A DNA stretch of 64,000 nucleotides from Durusdinium trenchii (GCA_963970005.1 CAXAMN010025328.1:622677-686676), one strand, 5' to 3'. Counted from the stretch's first letter, positions 33,415 through 43,071 are shown. Numbers and translations: made by a program. Notes: generated from the letters alone by a model not told the origin.

Positions 33415-33916
33415 GGCACCAGGAGTCCCTGCCGGACCTACAGCTGTTCCGAATCCAACAGAGCCTGTGTCGGGCTCCAACTGCCGAGGTGCGTACAGCT
33501 CCAACCACCGAGGTACCTACTGTTCCAACTGCGAGGTATCTGCAACTCCAGCCACCGAGGAACTTACAGCTCCTGCGGATCCAGATCCTATGCATGAAGT
33601 TCCAGCAGAACCTTCTGTTTGACCGGCGAGGTCCAGCCAAAGGCTCCAGCTGAGGCAGGCACTGCAGAAGCTGGATCATTATGGTGTGTCGGCTACCCCT
33701 TCACGCTCCCGGAAGAGTTCCGTTGCCTCCAAGCCGTCTCGAGTGACGAGGATCAAGCTGCTCAAGAGCTGCCGAGGTGAAGCGAGCTCCGAAGCGCCTT
33801 GCAAAGAAGTGCAAGGCGAAGAGTGTGAAAGAAGAGGATGAAGAGTCGGGTGGAGTACCTCCACGTCCGAAAGCCAAGGCGAAGGCAAAGGTGAAGAGCA
33901 AGGCGATGCCGCGTCG
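33415..33916 (+). other. Threonine/proline-type tail of the element relic
   Basis: Between the RNase H relic and the next ORF, all frames show repetitive PTEV/TAPA-like peptides (repeated ACCGAGGTAC-like bases near 33490-33560), then a lysine-rich stretch. It is probably decayed linker coding sequence; no domain is seen. Confidence 0.4.
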
Positions 33917-35911
33917 ATGTGTCTGACATTGCCTGGAAGGATCTGTCTGTTAGCACTTGTCATCCATCAAGGATTCAGGAAACGCCATTGGTCGCATTTG
34001 TCTGCTGTAGTAAACTCCGCCATGCAGTCTGAAGATATGACGTATGATGATTTGCATGAGGTTGTCAATGGCCTCATTTGCAGGAGCATCGCTTCCATGT
34101 CGCTCCCTCTCCAGCCATGCGGCTCCTTCAACATCCTCACCTTCCCTATGAAGGAACTGAACGGAGGGGAAACAAACCTGGTCCATGCCGTTGACCTCAT
34201 CCAGAACTTTCAGGGCGACATCAACTTTTCTGACCTCAGCACTAGCTACAAATTGGCATGCGAACGCAAGGATTTGCAGTATCTTCCCGCCCCTTTTGGT
34301 CTGAAGGTTGAAGTCCCCAAGGAAACGACCATCCAAATCGTCATCATCAAAAACTCCGAGGGTGAAGCCACTATCTTGAAGCATTTGGCCTTTCCGGGAA
34401 AAATCAAGGCAACCTTCTTCAAACAGCTCATCTACGGTGAGGGCTTTCAATCTATGTGGATGCAGCCTTCCCCCAAAGGTGGCAGGAAAATCTTGCAGTA
34501 CTGCCTGGAGAACTTGGGTGGGCGTATCTTCAAGTGCTTTGAGCTCACTTCCCAGGCAAGTCGCAAAGGCCCAAAGCCCGACAGCAGCTTTGAGGAGAAG
34601 GACGATGATGACATCGATGCGGGCTTTGATCATATTCTCAAGATGGGCCCTCGCTCATCTTGTGAAATGGCCCAGCTCCGTTGGCAGACGAAAGAACTTC
34701 GCAACAAATCGTCTCCAATCTTTGGCTGGCCGGTAGCGTTGGTTAGTCAAGCTCTTCGGAACTTGGCTGCCGACGGAGCTTTAGCCCGCAAAGAGCATCA
34801 TTGGCCATTACCACTCACGCCAAAATACTTCCGCGCGGAAGTTTTGAAGGCTTTGGAAGCCATTTGGGACTTTGACCAAGCTTCCTTGGTCATGCTCGGA
34901 GAGCCCGGTGGAAGGAAAAACCCATTGGGCAGAAGTGTCCTGTTCGCACAGTGCCGCCACAACCTGGAGAGGTTCCAGGTCCAGGGGCAGCCTTGCATTC
35001 GCTGCACCCCGGAATTAGATTGTCTTCGCGGCGAACCAGGATCTGTACTTATGGGATCTTATGGGGGATTTCCTGGGCGACACCGCCCTGAACCTTCTGA
35101 GCATGAAACTTGTCAAGGCTTTTCTAGATGTCGGACTCTATGAAAGTATGGCCTGGGCTAGGTGGGGAGCCAGTAAGTGGTTCAAAACGAACCCAGGGCT
35201 GTGGCAGACAACACCTATGAGGACTCCATCCCGCTTCCACCAGACTATGTCCTTGAAATCAACTTCACGGACTTTTACGACGTGGTCAAAAAAGCCTTCA
35301 TCGACCAAGCTACCCGCACCCATATGGACGCCATTTTGAAGCGCGCCGCCTTCCTGGTGAACTCGAAGACTCATCTGTACTACCGCCGAGCAGGCATCAA
35401 TGAAGACAAGGTTCCCCGCGTCGCTTTGTCAAGCGATGGGTTCTTGACAGCCGATGGCAAAAAGGTGTACGGTGAGTACAAGGCAGGCCAAAAGGAAATG
35501 CCTGAGGACTTCATGGAAGAGGTGAGAAAGGAACAGGAGTGGGTGAGCATCATCATGAACAAACGATTTGAGGAAAGGCGGATGAGCAAGCAGGAGGCCC
35601 GAGATCGAAAACATCTTCGCCAAGCCCTGTTTGGTGACAAGCCGAAAGAGGAATCTGCGCTAGAGACCTTGCAGGCACATGAGGAGGAGCGTGTCGCAAT
35701 AAAGAGGGAGAAGGAAGAGGTTGCAATGAACCATGTCTTCAAGAAAGCTCGTGTGTGGAGCCGCGAACTGGCCTCCTCGTCCATTGTCATTGACCTAGAT
35801 CCGGATAGCGAGGAAGAAACCCGAGCACCAAAGCATGACGCCAACCCAGAATGCGCGAATGAAGACGAAGATCCCTTCAACCACGGCTTCGCCACTTACC
35901 AGGAAGGATGA
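33917..35911 (+). pseudogene. P-loop-NTPase-like ORF with two compensating frameshifts
   Basis: Frame one (33917 to about 35045) has an N-terminal region of no known fold, an acidic patch (EEKDDDDID), then FDQASLVMLGEPGGRKNPLG with a degenerate Walker-A-like loop. Sequence continues in a second frame (35061-35177) with GDFLGDTALNLLSMKLVKAF, in the position expected for a Walker-B strand, and MAWARWGASKW. It then returns to the original frame (35177-35911) with VQNEPRAVADNTYE, a charged coiled-coil-like tail and an acidic end. The three pieces read as one protein of about 660 residues. The P-loop lacks the final GK(S/T), so ATP binding is unlikely. I suspect a repeated dinoflagellate element protein; the function is unknown. 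Confidence 0.5.
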
Positions 35912-36262
35912 ACTATCTGCTATAGGAAAATCATTTGCGGACTTTTCCCTTTATAGGCGCTCAGGTCCGTAAATCGGTCTGTAGCAGGGTGACTGCGGAA
36001 TCCGCGGGCCACTGTGGGGCAGTGGACTGGAAGGCGCAGGTCAAAGCAAAGCAAAACAATGAAAAAAGATTAAAAAAGGTGTTTGCTGTGCATCATTTTG
36101 CATTTGTCTTCTTTAACGTTAACAGTCTCAAAGCATCAACAAGTACACAAACGCATGTCTTTGAGAATGATATCAACAGTCTGCTTCTTGCACGGCTCCA
36201 TTCGCAGCCTTCTGGTCAATCACGGGGGATTGTAAAAGAAGCTTAAAAACCAAGCATCTCAG
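35912..36262 (+). other. Short gap between relic ORFs
   Basis: About 350 bases without recognised features separate two plus-strand relics. A boundary between two elements could lie here, but no terminal repeat was identified. Confidence 0.4.
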
Positions 36263-36667
36263 ATGAAGAGACCTAGCTCCAAGCACGGTTCCGCACGGAA
36301 GAGGCCGAGCGTGAAGAAGGAGTCTGCCGACATGAAAGTACACCATTCTCCAAGAACCAAGTGCACAATTTGCAAATGTCCTCTGCAACTACGCACCGAT
36401 GAGAAGCCCATCCAATGCACAATTCTTGGCTTTGATGCTCGTCGCGGCCGAAGGGTGGAGGTCCCCTTGCGTGGCCCCAATGAGGCGCCCAAGCCAAGGA
36501 TGATTCGGGCCTTCAGTGGCTTCAGCTTTCGACCAGTCCGCAACCTGAAGTGCAGGATCTGTGGCAACTATGGCCATGTGGCCGCCTCGTGCATCCAGGG
36601 ACAGAGGTCCGAGTTTGACCACAGGGAAGATCCAATTGAGTCAACGGATCGATCCAAAGAGCGATGA
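36263..36667 (+). CDS. Gag-like CCHC zinc-knuckle ORF
   Basis: A 134-codon basic ORF with two cysteine clusters: CTICKCPLQL near residue 35 and a perfect CCHC knuckle CRICGNYGHVAASC near residue 98. Such knuckles bind RNA in retroelement gag proteins. A stop occurs shortly after the knuckle, with related sequence continuing in another frame, so it is likely the truncated start of a gag-like polyprotein that includes the next two entries. Confidence 0.65.
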   Translation: MKRPSSKHGSARKRPSVKKESADMKVHHSPRTKCTICKCPLQLRTDEKPIQCTILGFDARRGRRVEVPLRGPNEAPKPRMIRAFSGFSFRPVRNLKCRICGNYGHVAASCIQGQRSEFDHREDPIESTDRSKER

Positions 36668-37843
36668 AGACCTTCGAGGTGATGCATTGCCCAACTATGG
36701 ATTTGAGAATCCTTTGAGCTCACAGATCAGCTCAGGCGACAGTGTGTCGCAAGTTGGCTACAGCCCTGTTGCGCCCAAGTATGCACTGCCGATCCCAACA
36801 GCTCCAGGTATGTCAGCAGATGAGAGGTTGAGACTCTTGCTGAAAAAGAGGAAGAGTGAGGAGCCCCAGAGAAGGCATCAGAACTATGAGACATCGGATG
36901 AAGTTTGGCCTTGAGGTGATGGAGAGGAAGCCGATGATCTCAAGGAAGAGCTGCGCAGGAAGCGCAAGAGGTTGGAGATGAAGCCCTTCACCAAGGAGAA
37001 TCGTGAGCGTCCTAGCTACATGCGGCCGCTTCCGGAGGATCCTCGAAAGAATAGGCCAAAGCACAGCGAGGCTGCGCCGCCCAAGCGTCCTCCTCCGGTA
37101 CCGCCACCAAAGACCCCTCCGAAGGGACCTATGCCACCTCCGCCAAAGAAGAAGGCGATGCCAACTGCTCCGAAGACTCCTCCGAAGAAGCCAGCTGAGA
37201 AGCCCAAGACTCCTGCAAAGGAACGAGCGAGGCTCCAAAGAGTGAAGCTTCAAAGGCACCAGTACCTGTTCCAAAGCCAATTGGGATTGAACCTCCCAAG
37301 ACCCCTCCAAAGATGGCTCCAAAGACTCCGAGTGAAGCCTTTCGATCAGTTAGCCCAACTCTGGTCGACGCCGCTGCAACTCCGGCAGAGCCGAAATCGA
37401 GTGGAGTTGACCGAACAAAGGATTCGTCGCCCACGAAGCACCCTGAGGGATTGCCAGAGCAGACTGTTGAGGAGTGTGTGACACCGGAGGTAGTTCCGAA
37501 GCCTCCTCCACCGCCATTGGATAGCCCTCCTACAGCTCATCAGGAACCACCACCTCCTCCGACTGAGATCGGATTTCCGGTGACGGGATCAGCTGAGGTA
37601 CCCAAGTCTCCAATGGTGGCGCCTGTTTTGCCGAAGTCTTCACCGGCAAGGCCTCTCATTGACTGGGGAGCACCAGTATCAGCAGAGTCGCCGATTGGTT
37701 CGACCAGCGACATCGCAAGGATCATGGGATTAGGATCTCAACACACTTCGACACCAATGGCCATACTGGAAGTTCAGTGGCCAGTTCAGGGACATCCAGA
37801 CCGATTCAATGTTGCATCGCATGCCATGGTACTGGAGTGTTGA
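36660..37843 (+). pseudogene. Proline-rich linker region of the same decayed polyprotein
   Basis: Frame one (36561-36914) is charged and ends at a single TGA. The same frame resumes (EELRRKRKRLEMKPF) and becomes highly proline/lysine-rich (PPKTPPKGPMPPPPKKK). Near 37225 the reading switches to a second frame carrying PKTPPKMAPKTPSEAF and VVPKPPPPPLDSPP. The composition stays constant across the frame changes, as expected of a broken ancestral linker. Low complexity prevents a family call. Confidence 0.5.
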
Positions 37844-38667
37844 CAGCTGAGCAGAATGTGACCATCTTTTCGCTGTTGGCCTCAATGCCCCCGCGAAGTG
37901 TGATGCTAAGATGTTCAAACGAAACCTTGACAAGAGTGACTTTTGAGTGTGACTCAGCCGTTTCAATCGTCCGAGAGTCGGATCAAGTCAGGTACCCTCG
38001 ATATACTGTGCTAGAAGTAGCTTGCGGCAAAGAGTCAGTCATCGCAAGATCTTGTCGAGAAGTTGACTGTGTTCGATACATAGGAATCCATGCAAACCTC
38101 CAGGAGATCGGAGTTCGCAATAAGGTGCTGACCCTACTCCGTGATGGATTCAGTCGATGCCCGCGTGGATCTCAGGTGGCATGTCTCGTGCACATCTCTC
38201 TTCCTTGCAAAGGCGGATCCCCTCTCTTGATTTTTTTGGGAAGGAATGAGAAGCACGAGAAAGAGTTCTTCTATCTTTTGAAGTCATCTGGAAAGTATCT
38301 TGATGAGATCAAGTCATCTGATGGAGTGTCCGTCACTGTTTCGTTCGAACTGCCGAGAAGCAATCAGTACTGGAAAAGCCGAGATCTTCAGAATTTCTTC
38401 GAAAAGCACGGAATGGCATATCAGAGTGAATGTCATGCTTGTTCGATGGGATTGGAAACCCAGAGTGGACTTCGAATTGGCAAAATTTTCAGGATTCAGA
38501 GTTCCAACTCGTTATTGAGTCAACGGTTGAACTCTCGCTTTCAATGTCGATGTCTTGAGAATCATGCACCGTTCAATGCAGTTGATTACCATGATACGGA
38601 AAGGTACTCGATGAAATTTGCTCGTTTTCTTGTGAAGAGTTTCTGCATCTGTGCATCCTTGAGGTGA
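37777..38667 (+). pseudogene. Methyltransferase-like domain of a decayed element polyprotein
   Basis: A 296-codon ORF. YTVLEVACGKES (77-87) has the shape of a SAM-binding motif I. LVHISLPCKGGSPL (137-150) places a Pro-Cys pair where C5-methyltransferase motif IV would lie. FELPRSNQYW (190-199) parallels the FGLEHPRLAASW segment of the Copia element at 15.4 kb. ACSMGLETQSGLRIGK (221-236) parallels that element's QCFFGLSVVPSGTLSRK, and the C-terminal NHAPF...ERYS block parallels its DHDHETLIGG. The correspondence suggests the same accessory domain in a second, older polyprotein. It follows gag-like and proline-rich ORFs but no RT follows. Sequence identity to the first copy is low; homology is inferred from motif order. 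Confidence 0.5.
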
Positions 38668-39114
38668 GAACCCAAGCTGAGCAACCGACTGGCTGAGGGC
38701 CTTTGCTTTTGTTGCTGCACAGATAGCTTGATGACACTTGCGGATGAGGCTTCCGATGATCGATGTGAAAATACGTGTGCGTGAGATGCCGCTGGAATTC
38801 AATAGCTTTTGAACTGTGATTGTTCACACCTTCTAGACTGTTCACTGTAGAGTCTGTCGAGAGTCGATGAAATTGGATCAGGTTTTTGACAAAGGTACTT
38901 CATGAATCTTGTCTCGGTCTGCGTGACCACCTTACTTCGAGAGACTTGAAATCAGTTGAACAGTGAGACTGTTTTTCAGGAAGGAACCCGTGCTCATGTC
39001 GAAATGACCCTTGAGTCGTCCCTTCCTTCCTATCTTTTCTTTCCTTTCGGAGAACTTTTCTTCGCCGAACTTTTCCGCAGCCATTTGTGTGTGTGGGGCG
39101 TCCGCGCGGGAAGC
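38668..39114 (+). other. Gap between relic ORFs
   Basis: No recognised feature apart from the C-terminal shadow of the previous ORF. Confidence 0.4.
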
Positions 39115-39553
39115 CATGTTGTCGTTTGAGGGCAGCTGCATTGCTGCGCTGGCGTTGTATGGCGCGCTGAGTTTGCTTGTGAAGCTTTTTGGCGCTGCTG
39201 GAATGGCGAAGAGCCTTTTGGGACAGAAGAGGATGATGGCCGATAAGCCAGAGAAGCAAGAGCCGTTGTTGAGAGAGAGAGTCTCTGCTGCTGCTTCTAC
39301 AGGTGCTGCTGCTTCGAGCGCTGCTGGCCGGCCGAGTGGTGTTGAGAACACTGCAACCTCCGAGTGGATGAAGCTGAATGCAGTGAACAAGGTACTTGAG
39401 GTTTTTGTGACTTCGACTGGGTCCAAATTCCACCTTGACCGTCAATGCCAATACTTGCGAGGCAAGAAAGTCACCTCTTTTGGTTTGTGTAGCTGCTGTG
39501 AGCGCAAGCGTTTACTGGAACAGCGAGTGACCACTGTCCAAAGTGGCATGTGA
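39115..39553 (+). CDS. Small protein with membrane segment and Cys cluster
   Basis: The open frame begins upstream at 39011; the ATG at about 39118 gives MLSFEGSCIAALALYGALSL, a plausible transmembrane or signal-anchor helix. A charged stretch (MADKPEKQEPLLRER) and an alanine/serine-rich linker follow, then a compact C-terminal module: VTSTGSKFHLDRQCQYLRGK with LCSCCERKRL. The H..C..C..C arrangement could bind zinc. I associate similar H/C modules with dinoflagellate element ORFs but cannot name a family. It follows the methyltransferase-like relic on the same strand. Intact, but expression is unknown. Confidence 0.45.
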
Positions 39554-39890
39554 GCTTCGAAAGGGGGTGTGAGAATTTATATAGTACTGAGGAGCGAAGA
39601 CTCCATACCACTTGTTTAGAGACCGCAAAGAAAGCTTTGAGAGGGAGTTTTCCTCCCTATGGCTTGTTTGAATGACGTTCGTTAGCTTTTGAGGACATTG
39701 AAAGATCCCTTTCAATGTTTCCCTACGTTTGTAGTTTGTGTATGAGGTGTCCGAGAACACCCGAAGATGTTTAGACTATGCTCTTAGTTGTTTCCAACTG
39801 TTTTGAGAACCTTTGTGAAGCGTAGAACTGTTTTGAGTATGGTTTTGCATGTCCACAAATGTCCCGAGAACATTTGTGAACCTTGGAGAA

Positions 39891-39911
39891 CGTTCGTCAC
39901 TTTGGCTCAAG
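39891..39911 (+). other. Possible relic dinoflagellate spliced-leader sequence
   Basis: The final bases TTTGGCTCAAG match the 3' end of the dinoflagellate spliced leader, and 16 of 21 aligned positions agree overall. Relic leaders mark genes re-inserted from processed mRNA. No convincing ORF follows, so it may be coincidence. Confidence 0.2.
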
Positions 39912-40003
39912 TGTGCGGCGAAAAGTGTGCGTGTCTTTTGCCTGCTTTTTCTTCCGCCCACAAGGTAAGTTGTGGGAGAAAGAGGGCCAGGATGACAAAC
40001 ACT

Positions 40004-40447
40004 TCACGGAACGGGATCCGTGCCAGTAGATCCCTGGCCATTTCCGTCAGCCATTGTGCACACGCACTTGGCTTGTCTTTGCCTACTCTGAAATTTTTTC
40101 AGTAGAAGAGCCTGTGCTTCCTCCATGGAGGCTATTTGCTGTCCTGCCACGCAGCTCTGGAGTAATTGGAGAAGGTCTTTGTCTGACCCGTGGAGATTGG
40201 ACACCAGCAGGCTGATAGCACCTTCCCAGTCCTCGCTTGTCATGGCGGTTTCAAATCGAATCCAGGAGGCCAGCCGCATTGGCGCAGCGATTCTATCACG
40301 TCTGGGAATGACATTGGGGTGCGTAAGCTTCAGGTCAGTGTTAGTTTGATGTGGAATCGGCCTCTGGCCTTTGGTTGTGTTTGGTTGTGGTTGGGGTGGT
40401 TGGGTTGCGTGTTGTTTTTCGGGTTTCTTGTGTTCTATTCCCATCAT
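40004..40447 (-). CDS. Hypothetical ORF (low-complexity N-terminus)
   Basis: 147 codons with a lysine/proline/glutamine-rich start (EHKKPEKQHATQPPQPQPN), then a more protein-like half, EDWEGAISLLVSNLHGSD and MEEAQALLLKKFQSRQRQ, which suggests helices. The N-terminal composition resembles the fragment at 41261-41520, so both could be pieces of one minus-strand gene with the U2-like gene between them. No family recognised. Confidence 0.3.
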   Translation of the reverse strand: MMGIEHKKPEKQHATQPPQPQPNTTKGQRPIPHQTNTDLKLTHPNVIPRRDRIAAPMRLASWIRFETAMTSEDWEGAISLLVSNLHGSDKDLLQLLQSCVAGQQIASMEEAQALLLKKFQSRQRQAKCVCTMADGNGQGSTGTDPVP

Positions 40448-40523
40448 CTTGTTGTGTTTCCTTTCCTTTCAATGATGACCTGGGCACACCGCCCACACGG
40501 CGTCCGCACTCGTGGAAAAAAAG

Positions 40524-40684
40524 TGCACCTCAAGAGGGCGTCTCGCCCAATGCGTCTTGGCAAGTTTGAGCTGCTGCAGCTTGGTCGTCGGTGGACAAGT
40601 CTCCAGTTGGAGACATATCAGTTGTCACACTGATAAGAACAGATGCTGCACTTGATCATAGCCAAAAGGCCGAGAAGGAAATGA
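40524..40684 (-). ncRNA. U2 snRNA-like gene with altered branch-site recognition
   Basis: The 5' 85 bases are clearly U2: TTCTCGGCCTTTTGGCT, then GATCAAG, ATCTGTTCTTATCAG and a stem-IIa-like hairpin GTCTCC..GGAGAC. U2 pairs with the intron branch site in the spliceosome. Differences from the near-universal core are striking: GTAGTA, the branch-site pairing segment, reads GCAGCA, and GGCTAAGATC reads GGCTATGATC. The 3' half is diverged; a GGGCG..CGCCC hairpin and an ending GGTGCAC just before eight T residues (40516-40523) suggest a 161-nt transcript ending at a pol III-type T tract. I see no clear Sm site. It could be a divergent functional gene or a U2 pseudogene. Confidence 0.75.
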
Positions 40685-40768
40685 GCAGATAGACAGTTCC
40701 CTAGGCTGCCTCCCAAGAGGTGGTCAGGGAGTCGTACAGGGTATTTTTTTTTCGCACGGGTACGGGCG
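40685..40768. other. U2 upstream flank
   Basis: This 84-base flank would contain any upstream promoter for the minus-strand U2-like gene. A run of nine T on the plus strand (40744-40752) is the only feature seen. Confidence 0.3.
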
Positions 40769-40772
40769 CTAT

Positions 40773-40977
40773 GTGTGCCGAGAGGCACAAGTCAGCTTAG
40801 ATGAATTCGAAGAGTCGGATGAGAGGATACGAGCCAGAACCAAAGAGGCCAAACCACCAGGGAGTCGTGCAGTGCACAGTTCCCAGTACTACGTTTTACT
40901 GTTTCACGTTCCAGAGCACTTGTGTGTCCAAGGGAAGAAGCAGAACCTGTAGAGGCTGGTCAACAGAGCCTTGCCTG
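40773..40977 (+). CDS. Coding fragment related to 41261-41520 (inverted copy)
   Basis: The plus frame reads CREAQVSLDEFEESDERIRA then RTKEAKPPGS. It matches, in opposite orientation, the minus-strand frame near 41.4 kb, CREAQVTLNEFEEIAEKMRA. The nucleotide match starts with a perfect 20-base inverted copy (40775-40794 against 41461-41480) and continues with changes over about 80 bases. The frame stops at about 40950 without a recognisable domain. Charged and helical in look; probably part of an element-derived coiled region. Confidence 0.45.
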
Positions 40978-41260
40978 CAACACTTTCGAGTGGAATGCAA
41001 AGAATGTGGTGGTCAGGTGGTGTCTTGTCATGCCACACGGTGCAGTAACAGCAGCTTCCGCTTGTCATTTTGGAACTGCTGCCATCGAGCACACTCTCGT
41101 CACCTCCCCCCTTCGAGGGGGAGGCGTGAGACCTCGAGGCACTCCTTTTGCCTTCGTTAAAGCCCTATAGTATCTTGCTCTCTGCACGATTTCGTGAGCT
41201 TGACCAACGATCCCAAAGAGCCTCCACGGTTTGCCCTCTGGGCAGCGGCGCCAGTGCTGG

Positions 41261-41523
41261 TCAACTGTGCACCCCGTGCTGGATCTTCACTTCAGTTTTC
41301 ACAGCCCCGAGGAGACATGAGCCAGCCCTGGTTCGTGTTGTGTCTTTTGTGGGTTTTGGGTTTGTTTTTTTTGGTTTGGTGTTTGGGTGCTTTGGTTGCT
41401 GTGCTCTTTTCTTGTTTCTGGCTCGCATCTTCTCAGCTATCTCTTCGAATTCATTCAAGGTGACTTGTGCCTCTCGGCACTTGAGGCGTTCCTCCTGAAC
41501 TGCCCGTGACTATTGTGGAGGCC
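41261..41523 (-). CDS. Charged coding fragment, partner of the inverted copy
   Basis: The minus frame (upstream limit uncertain) reads VQEERLKCREAQVTLNEFEE then IAEKMRARNKKRAQQPKHPN, followed by a lysine/proline/threonine tail to the stop at 41261. The first 40 residues match the plus-strand fragment at 40773. Substitutions in the match are mostly conservative (S/T, D/N), suggesting the segment evolved as protein. No family assigned. Confidence 0.45.
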
Positions 41524-41652
41524 AGTGACGTGGCAATGGCAAGCGGGCCACCCCTTCACCCATAGACTCTTAGCGAGGGAAATGCGTCGCGCGCCCGTGG
41601 TGGAGAAGTTGCATGTGCAAGAGGGCGCGGAGCAGCATTTCGGAGTGTCGGC

Positions 41653-41826
41653 ACCGCGCATTGTAATAGAGGGCCCGAGCGGTACCGAAGCGTTACCGAG
41701 ACGGCGCCGCGGGCCCGAGCCGTACCGAAGCGGCGCCGAACCGGTACCGCGCATTGTAATAGAGGGCCTGAGCGGTACCGAAGCGGCGCCGCGCATTGTA
41801 ATAAAGGGCCCGAGCCGTGCTGAAGT
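41653..41826 (+). repeat. ~45-bp GC-rich tandem repeat encoding PRIVIEGPSGTE-like peptides
   Basis: Three units of ACCGCGCATTGTAATAGAGG plus GCCCGAGCGGTACCGAAGCG, and a partial fourth lacking the first half. The plus frame 41513-41902 stays open across it (PRIVIEGPSGTEA, PRIVIEGLSGTEA, PRIVIKGPSRAE), but reverse-strand frames are also open, so coding is not established. Confidence 0.85.
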
Positions 41827-41939
41827 GGCACCGGTGGCCTTCATTTGGGGTCCAAAAACACTAGCAAAACCGGTCTCGCCACGGAGGGCCTCCCCAGTAT
41901 GACTCAACACAGCAGATAAGACAAGGGCCTCTTAAGCCC

Positions 41940-42370
41940 GCTCAAGGCTAGCCGAAAACTCGTTTGAAAGCTTGCTTGAAACTTGCCCAGGCCAAACCTA
42001 TGTCCAAACCAAAATTAAAAGTTCAAGCGGAAGTTCAATCAAAGCTCAGCTGCTGAGAATCAAAGCTCGCGCAAAAGTCGTTTCCCGTGGCGTGAGCGTC
42101 GTGGTGATTTCGGTGCTAGTTTATTTCGAGCTAAGCTCGCAGAAGGCTCGTGAAAAGCTCGTGCGCTTCGATCCAAGCTCGCGCAAAGCTCGCCCAAAAC
42201 TCGCTGAGCGGGCGCTTCCCTGGTTTTCCTAGCTCCTTGAGTTTCGCTTGAGCTTTCCTTTGGACTTGTGAGTTTTGCTTGGACTTTGCCTTGAACTTTT
42301 GAGTTTTGCTTGGACTTGCCTGGTGACAGGTGAGTCTTGGTTGGACTTTTGAAGTGAGTTTGGACTTTCT
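41940..42370 (+). repeat. Degenerate AGCTCGCGCAAA / GGACTTTTGAGTTTTGCTT repeats
   Basis: 41945-42215 repeats AAGCTCG(C/T)(G/A)-type phrases about a dozen times. 42230-42370 changes to GAGTTTTGCTTGGACTT-type phrases repeated about five times. No coding signal. Confidence 0.65.
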
Positions 42371-43012
42371 TTTAATGTCTTTAAAGTTATTTATAAACCC
42401 CCTTGTCTTATCTAGCCATGTTGAGTCATAAGTCGAGTTGATCTTGGTTTGAACTTGAGTGGAGCTTGGTTCGCTTGATTTGTTGACGGTTGATCAACTG
42501 GGAGATCATCATTGAGGACAGGAGTTGAGACCTTAATTGTTGTCTGATCCGTAGTTGTCCAGAGAGAACGAATGGAAGAAGAGAAGAAGAAGAGAGAAGG
42601 CGGCGCCATGTGACCCAAGAAGGGGTGTGAAAGATAGCGTGTAGCCTGGATGTACAGGATGTGGATCACCTAACCTAGTGCCTGTTTCTTAGGTAGATTT
42701 TCGTTTTTGATGACTTGGGGTTGGAGCTGATTTGGGTTCTTGGTCCTTTTGGTGTTTCTGCTTTGACCGACTTAGCAGTAGAAGGTCTGATGTGACGAGA
42801 AGCGGCCAGAAGCAGCGTAGAGAAATATCTGGTAGAGCTGTGTATAGTTTGAGATAGCTTGAGATTGTTTGGAGATAGTTCTTTACCTTTTTGGTAGGTA
42901 TGAGACTGTGTTTTCACAAACACCGCGCCTGCAAATGGTCCAGCAGGGGACCTTGACATTTTTGGGCAGAAGCGCTGACAAATGCGCGCAAAGTGGGCCT
43001 TATGTCGCCTTT
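42371..43012. other. Anonymous DNA, probably intronic to the LRR exon
   Basis: No gene recognised. If the LRR exon at 43080-43379 is real, the next minus-strand exon could lie near 42900-42998, where an open frame resumes after the GGAT array, but I could not align it. Confidence 0.4.
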
Positions 43013-43071
43013 GGGTGGATGATGGATGTGGATGGGTGGATGGATGGGTGGATGGATGGTTGGATGGATAG
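43013..43071 (+). repeat. GGAT microsatellite (short block)
   Basis: About 14 GGAT/GGGT units in a row, directly beside the LRR exon. Confidence 0.95.

Noticed and set aside
40775..41480. Perfect 20-bp inverted repeat considered as terminal repeats of a 706-bp transposon
   Set aside because: Similarity extends inward as related coding sequence and there is no target duplication (ATGT against TTGA).
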